DNA of 42,337 nt from a virus. The notes below the pieces were generated by a model, which was not told the origin of the DNA, made no database searches, and worked only from the letters and a program-made list of their open reading frames with translations. Shown here piece by piece: positions 16,939 through 23,820 of the stretch (within the stretch, counting starts at the first letter, position 1; each line of letters opens with the position of its first letter). Position numbers and translations under genes: made by a program. Location: positions 1 through 42,337 of IMG/VR virus record IMGVR_UViG_3300020370_000010. One strand, given 5' to 3'.

Positions 16939-17166
16939 ATGAAAACAATAGAACAGCATATTGAAAAAGACCAAGAGATTCTTGGCGATCCAACTACTAA
17001 TCCACAGATGCGTCGTCACATTGAAGGCGAACTACATGACTTAGAAGAGTATGCTTCACATCATGCAGCAGAGATCAAAGCAGGAGATCATCACGATCCC
17101 AACACAATAGAACTATGGTGTGACCAGCATCCAGACGAGCCAGAGTGCTTAGTATATGACGATTGA
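16939..17166 (+). CDS. cp12: CP12-like Calvin cycle inhibitor
   Basis: The 75-residue protein ends in the CP12 signature ELWCDQHPDEPECLVYDD, with the C-terminal cysteine pair C61/C70. CP12 uses this disulphide loop to bind glyceraldehyde-3-phosphate dehydrogenase and, with phosphoribulokinase, shuts the Calvin cycle. The N-terminal half is a charged helix with no cysteines. ATG 16939 is preferred because it has a GAGG site eight bases upstream and lies downstream of the predicted transcription start; the ATG at 16918 lies before it. It heads a three-gene cassette between genes 27 and 5. Confidence 0.85.
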   Translation: MKTIEQHIEKDQEILGDPTTNPQMRRHIEGELHDLEEYASHHAAEIKAGDHHDPNTIELWCDQHPDEPECLVYDD

Positions 17167-17597
17167 TGACAAACTTTTTATCATGGTTACTTGGAACTTG
17201 GTCTAATAAGCATCAAGCACAATCAGCTCCTACTTTGTATAAATCTGTAACTGTTAAGTGGGAGCAAAATGATGAGTTTATAAATTCGATTCATTGGGGT
17301 AGAAGAAAATCTGATGATCCGTATTTAAAAACTTATAAGAAATTGGTAGAGGTGTCGGATAAAGAAGTTATTTTAGAACATTGGGGTGGAACCTATAGTG
17401 GTTTAACTCGCAATGAAGAATGTGATATGGTATTAAAATTTGATGGTACAGTATGGATGGGTCAGTTTGATACTGATAATATTCATGCTGAACTTGCTGT
17501 GTATGGCACTAAACTTTTTATGAGAGATAAATTCTTAGACTCTAAAGGTAGGATTGTTTGGGGTGCAGATGAAATATATAAGTTTGTAAGAGTTTAA
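17166..17597 (+). CDS. cpeT: CpeT/CpcT-like bilin lyase
   Basis: The 143-residue protein starts at ATG 17166, overlapping the CP12 stop. It opens with FLSWLLGTWSNKHQAQSAPT, resembling the N-terminal signature of CpeT (W-L-x-G-x-x-S-N-x-x-Q-A). The later ECDMVLKFDG and RIVWGADEIYKFV match the Cys-Asp strand and the C-terminal strand of that family. CpeT-type lyases attach bilin chromophores to phycobiliproteins. It is shorter than cellular CpeT (about 200). The adjacent PcyA gene supports the call, which rests on short motifs. Confidence 0.6.
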   Translation: MTNFLSWLLGTWSNKHQAQSAPTLYKSVTVKWEQNDEFINSIHWGRRKSDDPYLKTYKKLVEVSDKEVILEHWGGTYSGLTRNEECDMVLKFDGTVWMGQFDTDNIHAELAVYGTKLFMRDKFLDSKGRIVWGADEIYKFVRV

Positions 17598-17599
17598 TT

Positions 17600-18316
17600 A
17601 TGGATTCTGGAAAGTATATAAAACCATGGGTTCGTCTTTCAATTGAAGTTGCCAACTACTTGAGAGAAGAATTAAAAAGTTTTCCTGATGTTACACATAT
17701 GGAAAACAAATATCCTATTGTGGAAAATGATAATGTATTCATTATCAATGAAATGCATCAGAGTAAGAAACTTAGAAAGATGCATTTGGAAACTGGATAT
17801 ACGGAAAATATTTCTGTAATGCATTGTGTATTATATCCTATTCCTGATTATCCTATACCTATTTTTGGTGCTGATGTTGTAGAAACTCCTCATGCAGTTA
17901 CTGCAGCAATTGTTGATATATCACCTGTGTTTGGAACTCAAAAATATGTGGATGTATATAAGGACATAGCATACAAGTATAAGTTTAAAGAGAATAGAGT
18001 TTTACCTTTATGGACTGATGAGGTTTTCTCACAAGGATGTAAGTTTATGCGTATCAGAACGGATGAAGAAAGAGAAATGTATATGAATCTAATTAAAGAA
18101 TCTATTCAACTCTATAAAGGTATAGTAGAAAACTCTGAGTTTGATATGCAGTGGATTAATACTATGAAGAGAATTGATGATCAGATTTATTACTCTAAAC
18201 AACAGAGAAAGAATAAAAAGACTAAAGCAGTTTTGAGTCAATGGTTCGATCCCCAATGGGCAGAGGATTACATTAATGAAATTCTCTTTGACACAAACGT
18301 AATAAATAAATCGTAA
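17600..18316 (+). CDS. pcyA: Phycocyanobilin:ferredoxin oxidoreductase PcyA
   Basis: The 238-residue protein is a ferredoxin-dependent bilin reductase converting biliverdin IXalpha to phycocyanobilin. LRKMHLETGY, then SVMHCVLYPIPDYPIPIFGA, then TAAIVDISP line up well with cyanobacterial PcyA (RKMHLE, LHCVMFPEPLYGLPLFG, SAAIADLSP). The PcyA catalytic residues Glu76, His88 and Asp105 correspond to E64, H75 and D107 here. The C-terminal QQRKNKKTKAVLSQWF and NEILFD also match. PebS, the phage four-electron enzyme, fits less well. It follows the CpeT-like gene by two bases; no heme oxygenase lies in this window. Confidence 0.9.
   Translation: MDSGKYIKPWVRLSIEVANYLREELKSFPDVTHMENKYPIVENDNVFIINEMHQSKKLRKMHLETGYTENISVMHCVLYPIPDYPIPIFGADVVETPHAVTAAIVDISPVFGTQKYVDVYKDIAYKYKFKENRVLPLWTDEVFSQGCKFMRIRTDEEREMYMNLIKESIQLYKGIVENSEFDMQWINTMKRIDDQIYYSKQQRKNKKTKAVLSQWFDPQWAEDYINEILFDTNVINKS
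18301..18308 (+). promoter_or_regulatory. T4-type late promoter for gene 5
   Basis: AATAAATA lies at the end of pcyA, about 23 bases ahead of the gp5-like start. Confidence 0.5.
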
Positions 18317-18331
18317 GGATAAAAGTATACA

Positions 18332-20881
18332 ATGTCTTCAATTGAAGGAATCATTAATGAACCTGCGGTAAACTTTGTAGGGAAAGACGGATTTTTCTGG
18401 TGGGTTGGAGAAGTCGAAGATAATGAAGACCCTATGGAATTGGGTAGGGTTAGAGTTCGTGTGCTTGGATATTATACTAATGTTCGTGGTGGTACTACAG
18501 CAGATCTTCCTACTGAAAATCTCCCATGGGCAACAGTTTTACAACACACATGCCAACCAGGAAATGATGGTCAGGGTGAAAGTTCTGGTCAACTGCAACC
18601 TGGTGCTATTGTTATGGGTTTCTTCATGGATGGAGAGAACGCTCAAATGCCAATAGTTATTGGTGTTATGAGAGTTAAAAAATCTCCAGAATCAAAAGAG
18701 ACGAAGCAATTTGCTTTTACTGGTGAAAAGATGGAAGTTGGAACTGGTGTTAATACAACAACCAACCTAATTAGCTATCCCACTACAAGTACTGCAAGAA
18801 CAAAAGCGGAAGGACATACTAGGGCAAAAATAGATAACACTGTAGATCTTCCTAATCAAAAAGGTCAGAATGGTTCTGGTCAAATTTCTGGTGCTGGTTC
18901 TCCTAATAATGTAGGAACTGTAATGAATGGTAGTGGTGGTAATCCCGTCAAACCAAGAAATTCAAACAAACCCAATCCTGCTGCTAATGGTGTTGGTGGT
19001 CCTTGGAAAACGTTAGAGTATAAGTTATCATACCTTGTAGAAGATCTTGCAGATCATGCTGGTTCTTTGATTCGTGCAGAGGATGGTGATTTCTTAGATG
19101 TTGTTACTGGTAAGTTAGTTAGTGCAAAACAACTTACTGTAAAACTTCAAAACTTTTTAAGTTCAGTATTTGCTCAAGTAATTTCTGCAATGCGTCAAGC
19201 ACTTGCTAATCTTGCCGAACAATTAGAGTTGGTTAATCTTCTTGGTGGTGCAACTGGTGTGCCATTTGTTGTGTTTACGGCAATTCAAGCAGCAGTTAAA
19301 TTAATTCTTTCATCTCTTTGTAATGTTGATAGTAGGTTACTTAGTTTTATTTCAGATCCTGTAGGAAGTGTTGTTGGGATTCTTGAAAGTTTTCTTGATG
19401 GAATTATTGATAAAGCAACCATGGTTATGCAGGGTGTTCAGGCAGCAATCGATGGTGTTATCTGTCAGGTTCAAAACCTTCTTGATTCAGTTTTAGGTAT
19501 TGTTGATCAAGTAACAACAATCGTAGATGGTATTGGTAAAGCAAAAGAAATTATTGATGCATGGAAAGCAGGTAGTGAAATTTTTGAATCGGGAACTGAC
19601 CTTCTTAAGAAAGGTATCACCAGTATTACTGGATTAATTGCACTCTTCATTAAGTTTGCTGGTAGTAATTGTGATCGTAAACCTGATGGTGGTAAAGATA
19701 CGGTAGGTTGGTATCCTTTATTTGGTGTTACTCATTGTACTCCTGAAGAACTTGCAGAAATTAATGCAATTAGAGGACAGAGTAGAGGAACTTGTGGTGG
19801 AGATGCTGGATCTGGTGGTCTTTTTGATAATATTTTCAATGAAGCAGATCCATATTTAACTGCTGCTAAAACTTTCTTAGACGGTTCTTATGAACTATTT
19901 GTTGGAACTCCTGGTCGTCAGGCAAGTGTAAACAAAAAAGCAAGTGGAACAACATCAACATCTATATGCTGTAATCAAAACGAATACGCAAAGTATGTTG
20001 CTGCTAAAGCAATTCGTGAACAAAATCCAGACATAGATGACGAAGAACTTCAAAAACAAGTAGATGCTTCCGTAAAGGCAGCAAATAATGGTAAGGGTGA
20101 TACTGGTTCTTTAGTTGCTGATCACACATCATTTGCTGGTAATTATACAGAAGAAACTCATGGTGACCAGTGTAAACAAATTGATGGTGATCTTGTTCAT
20201 AACGTCGATGGTGATTATTTCTTAAAAGTTACTGGTGATTGTCATGTTGAAGTTGGTGGTGGTTTCTTCTTTACTGCTACAGGTGCTCCTAAAATTGTAG
20301 ACAAAAAAGGTAATAAGAAGAACGAAAAAATTCAAAAACATACAATCAAATTTGAATCTGATGTTGACATCAATACTGTTGGTGCTAAGTTTGAAGTTCA
20401 AGGTGCAGAATTTAATGTAGGATCTGTTTCTAGTAAATTTACCAGTAGTGTTTTTGAATCTAGTGGTGGACAAGCAGCTATTTCTGCAGGAGAAGTTATT
20501 ATTAGTGGAGATAACTCTATTGATCTTATTACACCTTCATTAGTTGAAATGATTAACTCACCACCTTCTCCTATTCCTAAGGCAATTACAGGTATTCGTA
20601 GAATGGTTGGTGGTTCTGTTGAAACAATTATGGTTCCTGGTATGTCTGCTGATTCTATTCCCAGATATATTGTTGGTAACCCTGTAGGACCAATTTCATT
20701 GACATGCGGTGCAACAGGATATAACTGTAATGTTGTGACTGGAATGTATAATGTTAATGTTCTAGCAGGTGCAATGATTATGAACGCAAGTCTTGCTTGT
20801 ACAATAACCTGTGGTACTGGTATGCTTCTTGAGGCAAAAGCAGCAGTCCTAATCCTTGGTAAGACAGTCTTTATAAATTGA
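18332..20881 (+). CDS. 5: Baseplate central spike gp5-like protein without a visible lysozyme domain
   Basis: The 849-residue protein begins with an OB-fold module: GFFWWVGEVEDNEDPMELGR, RVRVLGYYTN, LPWATVLQHT, PGAIVMGFF and QMPIVIGVMR. The centre is long and helical (many Val/Leu/Ile/Asp residues, about 260-440) followed by a Cys-containing part, where T4 gp5 would carry its lysozyme; no T4-lysozyme motif is seen. The C-terminus from about residue 610 consists of short strands (HNVDGDYFLKVTGDCHVEVGG onward), as in the triple beta-helix needle. It should be the membrane-piercing spike below gp27. Confidence 0.8.
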   Translation: MSSIEGIINEPAVNFVGKDGFFWWVGEVEDNEDPMELGRVRVRVLGYYTNVRGGTTADLPTENLPWATVLQHTCQPGNDGQGESSGQLQPGAIVMGFFMDGENAQMPIVIGVMRVKKSPESKETKQFAFTGEKMEVGTGVNTTTNLISYPTTSTARTKAEGHTRAKIDNTVDLPNQKGQNGSGQISGAGSPNNVGTVMNGSGGNPVKPRNSNKPNPAANGVGGPWKTLEYKLSYLVEDLADHAGSLIRAEDGDFLDVVTGKLVSAKQLTVKLQNFLSSVFAQVISAMRQALANLAEQLELVNLLGGATGVPFVVFTAIQAAVKLILSSLCNVDSRLLSFISDPVGSVVGILESFLDGIIDKATMVMQGVQAAIDGVICQVQNLLDSVLGIVDQVTTIVDGIGKAKEIIDAWKAGSEIFESGTDLLKKGITSITGLIALFIKFAGSNCDRKPDGGKDTVGWYPLFGVTHCTPEELAEINAIRGQSRGTCGGDAGSGGLFDNIFNEADPYLTAAKTFLDGSYELFVGTPGRQASVNKKASGTTSTSICCNQNEYAKYVAAKAIREQNPDIDDEELQKQVDASVKAANNGKGDTGSLVADHTSFAGNYTEETHGDQCKQIDGDLVHNVDGDYFLKVTGDCHVEVGGGFFFTATGAPKIVDKKGNKKNEKIQKHTIKFESDVDINTVGAKFEVQGAEFNVGSVSSKFTSSVFESSGGQAAISAGEVIISGDNSIDLITPSLVEMINSPPSPIPKAITGIRRMVGGSVETIMVPGMSADSIPRYIVGNPVGPISLTCGATGYNCNVVTGMYNVNVLAGAMIMNASLACTITCGTGMLLEAKAAVLILGKTVFIN

Positions 20882-20884
20882 TCC

Positions 20885-20913
20885 TTGACAGGGTATCTCT
20901 TGACTGCTATACT
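20885..20913 (+). promoter_or_regulatory. Sigma-70 type promoter
   Basis: A perfect TTGACA, 17 bases, and TATACT preceded by TGC (extended -10). It starts the accessory island just behind the gp5 stop; transcription should begin near 20920. This is a host-polymerase (early) promoter by sequence. Confidence 0.8.
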
Positions 20914-20935
20914 AGATACTATAGTATGGAGTCAC

Positions 20936-21133
20936 ATGGTGGAATCTGAACTAGCACACGTTTTTGTCAACTTTTCAAAAAGAACGATCAAGGTCGTTGA
21001 TGATGAAGGATATGATAAGACCGTAAATTGGAAATGGGATAACGAAGGTTCTGAAGGTTTCTCTGAAACTGTAAAGGATATCGAAGATATTCTTGATCCT
21101 GATATGATCACTTATTGCTATGCTGTAACATGA
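20936..21133 (+). CDS. Small acidic protein
   Basis: The 65-residue protein starts at ATG 20936; the longer frame from TTG 20885 would include the promoter itself and is rejected. It reads MVESELAHVFVNFSKRTIKV, then an acidic half (DDEGYDKT, WDNEGSEGFSETVKDIED). The stop overlaps the next ATG (ATGA). It is the first gene behind a strong sigma-70 promoter, so probably early; no family is recognised. Confidence 0.65.
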   Translation: MVESELAHVFVNFSKRTIKVVDDEGYDKTVNWKWDNEGSEGFSETVKDIEDILDPDMITYCYAVT

Positions 21134-21354
21134 TTGGACCTATTGGAATCACACAACGTCAAGCAGAAGAACACTTTGACTTTATTTTGAGTCTAACAGA
21201 TACACAACGTGTTTGTTGGAGAATTATTCGTGAAGATGCAGGATCTGCTATGATTACTCCTGTAAATGAAGTCTCTCCAATTCCTAATGAGATACAAAAC
21301 CAAGTAGAAGAATTTCAAAAACAGTTTTTTGATAAGACCATCAGTGATAGTTAA
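21130..21354 (+). CDS. Conserved small phage protein
   Basis: The 74-residue protein starts at ATG 21130, within the stop of the previous gene. It is soluble and rich in Gln/Glu (ITQRQAEEHFDFILSLTDTQ), with a WRIIREDAGSAMITPVNEV centre. The function is unknown. The end of the gene overlaps the next frame by about 26 bases. Confidence 0.6.
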   Translation: MIGPIGITQRQAEEHFDFILSLTDTQRVCWRIIREDAGSAMITPVNEVSPIPNEIQNQVEEFQKQFFDKTISDS

Positions 21355-21892
21355 AAACCTACCTGAATGGAGTTTAATTAGTGTTGAGAATTTTGCGGAG
21401 GTAAATTCGCAAGAGAGAATACTAATTAATAATTCTATTGAGAAAAATTATTCCCAAAATCCTTTTGATGATTCTACGAATAATCAATTCCCTTTATATG
21501 ATGATCCTACTTCATTTTTTTCGTATCTATATGAACAATATAAATCATTGTGTTATGAACTTTTTGGAAACTTTCATATTACCCCACAAAATAAAACTAC
21601 GTGTTGGTGTTATAGGAGTAATATAAATGATTTCAGATCTGGGTGGCATAATCATCTTTACAGTTCTACTATAAATGGTGTATACTATTATCAAGTAGAG
21701 GGAGATGGGATTTTCTTTGAACGTAATGGAAAAGAATTCCATTATATACCTCAACAAGGAGAATTACTTATTTTTCCTAATGATTTAAATCATAACGCTG
21801 CGAGAACTACTTCTCAAAATTGGAGATACTCTATTAATATGGAAATATTAACTGAAGAATCTGCATCAACATTATTTAAAAAATACAAATGA
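21329..21892 (+). CDS. Putative 2OG-Fe(II) oxygenase with HxH motif
   Basis: The frame encodes 187 residues from TTG 21329 (GTG 21344 is an alternative). The core GWHNHLYSSTINGVYYYQVE, then IPQQGELLIFPNDLNHNA and WRYSINMEI, follows the double-stranded beta-helix layout of a putative oxygenase family (TIGR02466-like: WHxH...GVYY...FP...H...R). The metal ligands would be H107, H109 and H155, with R166 for 2-oxoglutarate. The substrate is unknown. It overlaps the previous gene and is followed by a PsbN-like gene. Confidence 0.65.
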   Translation: MIRPSVIVKNLPEWSLISVENFAEVNSQERILINNSIEKNYSQNPFDDSTNNQFPLYDDPTSFFSYLYEQYKSLCYELFGNFHITPQNKTTCWCYRSNINDFRSGWHNHLYSSTINGVYYYQVEGDGIFFERNGKEFHYIPQQGELLIFPNDLNHNAARTTSQNWRYSINMEILTEESASTLFKKYK

Positions 21893-21915
21893 TTTTTTTA
21901 TCAAAACCATCAGTG

Positions 21916-21921
21916 TATAAT
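21916..21921 (+). promoter_or_regulatory. Possible -10 box ahead of the PsbN-like gene
   Basis: TATAAT lies 27 bases before ATG 21949 without a convincing -35 box. If used, transcription would start near 21928, which favours the 21949 start. Confidence 0.3.
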
Positions 21922-21948
21922 TTACCTGGTACATGGGAGAAACAACCT

Positions 21949-22188
21949 ATGATCCAACATTTAAACCTTACTCCTGATCAAGGATTTATTTTATTCTTTG
22001 GTTTAGTTCTTTTTGGTTTAGTTGGATGGGGATTATATCTTACAGTAGGAGGAGGTAAGAAAAAATTAAGAGATCCTATTGATGAACATGCTAAAATGCA
22101 TGAACTAGGCATTGCACACGGACACGGTGGAAACAAAGGTGCATATGAAATGTCTGGTAAACTTGAACATAAACATGAAGACCAATGA
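21949..22188 (+). CDS. psbN: PsbN-like membrane protein
   Basis: The 79-residue protein has one membrane span (FILFFGLVLFGLVGWGLYLT) followed by GGGKKKLRDPIDEHAKMHE. Photosystem II protein PsbN has the same plan, a single span, then a Gly/Ser turn and LRDPFEEH. PsbN is needed for assembly of the photosystem II reaction centre. The tail is His-rich (GIAHGHGGN, LEHKHEDQ) and longer than in cellular PsbN (about 43 residues). ATG 21949 has GGGAG nine bases upstream; an ATGA-coupled ATG at 21889 is the alternative and would add 20 residues. Confidence 0.55.
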   Translation: MIQHLNLTPDQGFILFFGLVLFGLVGWGLYLTVGGGKKKLRDPIDEHAKMHELGIAHGHGGNKGAYEMSGKLEHKHEDQ

Positions 22189-22382
22189 TTACTAAAGAAA
22201 AACAAAGAGCACAAGTGAAATCTAAATTTTATTACATCTTTTGGGGTGTAGCAACAGCATCTGTACTATTTGGTCAATTATATGTTGGATCAGGATATAG
22301 ACAGTTTGCTCGTTCATTAAATAGAATCTTCGATACCATTGAAGTACAACTTGGTAGTGGTCCCTATGAGAGGTTTTATTAA
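22185..22382 (+). CDS. Small membrane protein, tandem paralogue A
   Basis: The 65-residue protein overlaps the PsbN-like gene (ATGA) and the next gene (TAATG). Its layout is a charged N-terminus, KFYYIFWGVATASVLFGQLY as one membrane span, then a helix YRQFARSLNRIFD. The next gene has the same plan and similar key residues (YYxFW), so the two look like a duplication. The function is unknown. Confidence 0.65.
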   Translation: MITKEKQRAQVKSKFYYIFWGVATASVLFGQLYVGSGYRQFARSLNRIFDTIEVQLGSGPYERFY

Positions 22383-22555
22383 TGAGAACACAAAACAAAG
22401 AAAATTATTATTATGTTTTTTGGGTGATAGCAATGGTTGCTTTTATAGTGCCACAAGTATATACTGCAATAGCATACAATAAACTTGCTGATATTCTTGA
22501 GTCTCCTATTAAAGTTAAGGTTGTAAAACCATCTCATTTAAAGGTAGGATTATAA
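22382..22555 (+). CDS. Small membrane protein, tandem paralogue B
   Basis: The 57-residue protein begins MRTQNKENYYYVFWVIAMVA, a single membrane span, followed by YNKLADILESPIKVKVV. It starts on the last A of the preceding stop. The similarity to the upstream protein (YYxFW, then a span ending near QxY, then a YxxxAxxL helix) is visible by eye. The function is unknown. Confidence 0.6.
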   Translation: MRTQNKENYYYVFWVIAMVAFIVPQVYTAIAYNKLADILESPIKVKVVKPSHLKVGL

Positions 22556-22566
22556 AAATAAATAAC

Positions 22567-23358
22567 GTGCTGAACTTATTCAAAAAGAAAAAGAAAAAAC
22601 CAAAACCTTGGGTTAGGTTTCATAGTTTAGAACCTGGGTTGGCAGAATGTTATCCAGTTATGCCAACATCTAAGATTAAACGTGCTTGGCAAGAAAAAGA
22701 AACAAAGGACAAAAAATGCCCTTTCCAAGGATCACCGAATAGTTCAAACTGCCCTAGTATCAAGCAAATTGTGAGAATGGGATGGGTAGTTGTTGCACCT
22801 ATGGATTTTATTATTGTCACAAATGGTGATGGTGTATCTTTTAATTGGGAAACTCCTGGACGATTCTCAAGACTTGATAATTACATTAGTAATCACACAC
22901 CAGACCAGGTTATTCCATTAATTGACAGTCCACGTGACACATTAGCACACATAATTAAGGTGGAAACACCTTGGCGACTGACATCTAGTGATGATATTGT
23001 TCTATTGCAACAACACGTTCATTGGAATAATGAAGATCGTTTTACTGCTGCAACTGGGATCTTTGATCCTAAATATGCTATGCAAGTTAACGTGCAATTA
23101 CAATGGCACGTTATGGATAGTGGCACAGATGGAACACTTGTGAAAGCAGGTACTCCATTAGCACAATATATACCCATACCACGTATTTACTTAGAGAAAG
23201 GGTGGTATGATATGACAGTCAATAATGGGACTGATAAAGATTGGGATTTAGAACACGCTTTTAATTACTCAGTCAATGCAGAGTATAGGACACACGATAA
23301 TGATCAAAGTCGTATATCTCGTGCTATGAAGGCAATCAATTACTACAAAAACAAATGA
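22567..23358 (+). CDS. Conserved phage protein of unknown function
   Basis: The 263-residue protein starts at GTG 22567. A Lys-run (KKKKKKPKPW) leads into a soluble, Trp-rich protein with CPFQGSPNSSNCP, GWVVVAPMDFIIVTNGDG, VETPWRLTSSDDIVLLQQ, and VHWNNEDRFTAATGIFDP followed by QVNVQLQWHV and GTPLAQYIPIPR. The pattern of a CP motif, GWxVxxP and a late PLAQYIPIPR resembles the DUF6065 type, though this is uncertain. It looks like a cupin or jelly-roll, but no metal set can be proven. Confidence 0.6.
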   Translation: MLNLFKKKKKKPKPWVRFHSLEPGLAECYPVMPTSKIKRAWQEKETKDKKCPFQGSPNSSNCPSIKQIVRMGWVVVAPMDFIIVTNGDGVSFNWETPGRFSRLDNYISNHTPDQVIPLIDSPRDTLAHIIKVETPWRLTSSDDIVLLQQHVHWNNEDRFTAATGIFDPKYAMQVNVQLQWHVMDSGTDGTLVKAGTPLAQYIPIPRIYLEKGWYDMTVNNGTDKDWDLEHAFNYSVNAEYRTHDNDQSRISRAMKAINYYKNK

Positions 23359-23438
23359 ATTATGTTGGACTAGAAGTTGTTTTTTGGACAACTCTTACAA
23401 TCTACATCTTAATGAAGTTAGGTGTATTTAAAAAATGA
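23355..23438 (+). CDS. Very small membrane peptide
   Basis: The 27-residue frame is coupled by ATGA on both sides. It reads MNYVGLEVVFWTTLTIYILM followed by KLGVFKK, that is, one membrane span with a basic end. Single-span peptides of this size are common in photosystem and cytochrome complexes, but no specific match is claimed. Confidence 0.5.
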   Translation: MNYVGLEVVFWTTLTIYILMKLGVFKK

Positions 23439-23614
23439 GATTAACACAAAAAGTAATTGATGAAATTCAATTAGCAATGACACACACCAAAATGAATGGT
23501 GAAACCAACTGGAAAGATGGTGATGAGATAGATGTCTGTCTTGGTGGTACATTTGCAGGTGATAAGTTCATATCTATTATCAATCGAACACGTAGCAACA
23601 CAACAAAGAAATGA
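23435..23614 (+). CDS. Small soluble protein
   Basis: The 59-residue frame starts at ATG 23435, overlapping the previous stop, and its own stop overlaps the lipoprotein start at 23611. It reads MRLTQKVIDEIQLAMTHTKM, then an acidic middle and a basic end. The tight coupling on both sides is the main support. The function is unknown. Confidence 0.55.
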   Translation: MRLTQKVIDEIQLAMTHTKMNGETNWKDGDEIDVCLGGTFAGDKFISIINRTRSNTTKK

Positions 23615-23808
23615 AAAAACTATTATTACTAGCACCATTTCTACTAACAGGATGTGGAACAAATATAGGTGGTGGAATAGCATTGCCATCTAATTTTAAA
23701 TGGACACCACCTACTGAAGATCAACTATGGAATTGTACCGTAACAGAATCTGCTGGTACATCCGAGCACTGGTGTGAAAATGGATACCCTGATCTGTGTG
23801 ATTGCTGA
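23611..23808 (+). CDS. Small lipoprotein
   Basis: The 65-residue protein has a type II signal peptide MKKLLLLAPFLLTGC; the lipobox LLTG with Cys15 would be lipidated. The mature part is short with four more cysteines (WNC, HWC, DLCDC), so disulphides are likely in the periplasm. Phage lipoproteins of this kind can act in superinfection exclusion or in lysis, but nothing here proves either. Confidence 0.72.
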   Translation: MKKLLLLAPFLLTGCGTNIGGGIALPSNFKWTPPTEDQLWNCTVTESAGTSEHWCENGYPDLCDC

Positions 23809-23820
23809 TGCGTAATTAAA

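Noticed and set aside
22557-22564. AATAAATA late-promoter-like box ahead of the gene at 22567
   Set aside because: It lies only two bases before the GTG start, so the transcript would begin inside the gene; the AT-rich context makes a chance match likely.
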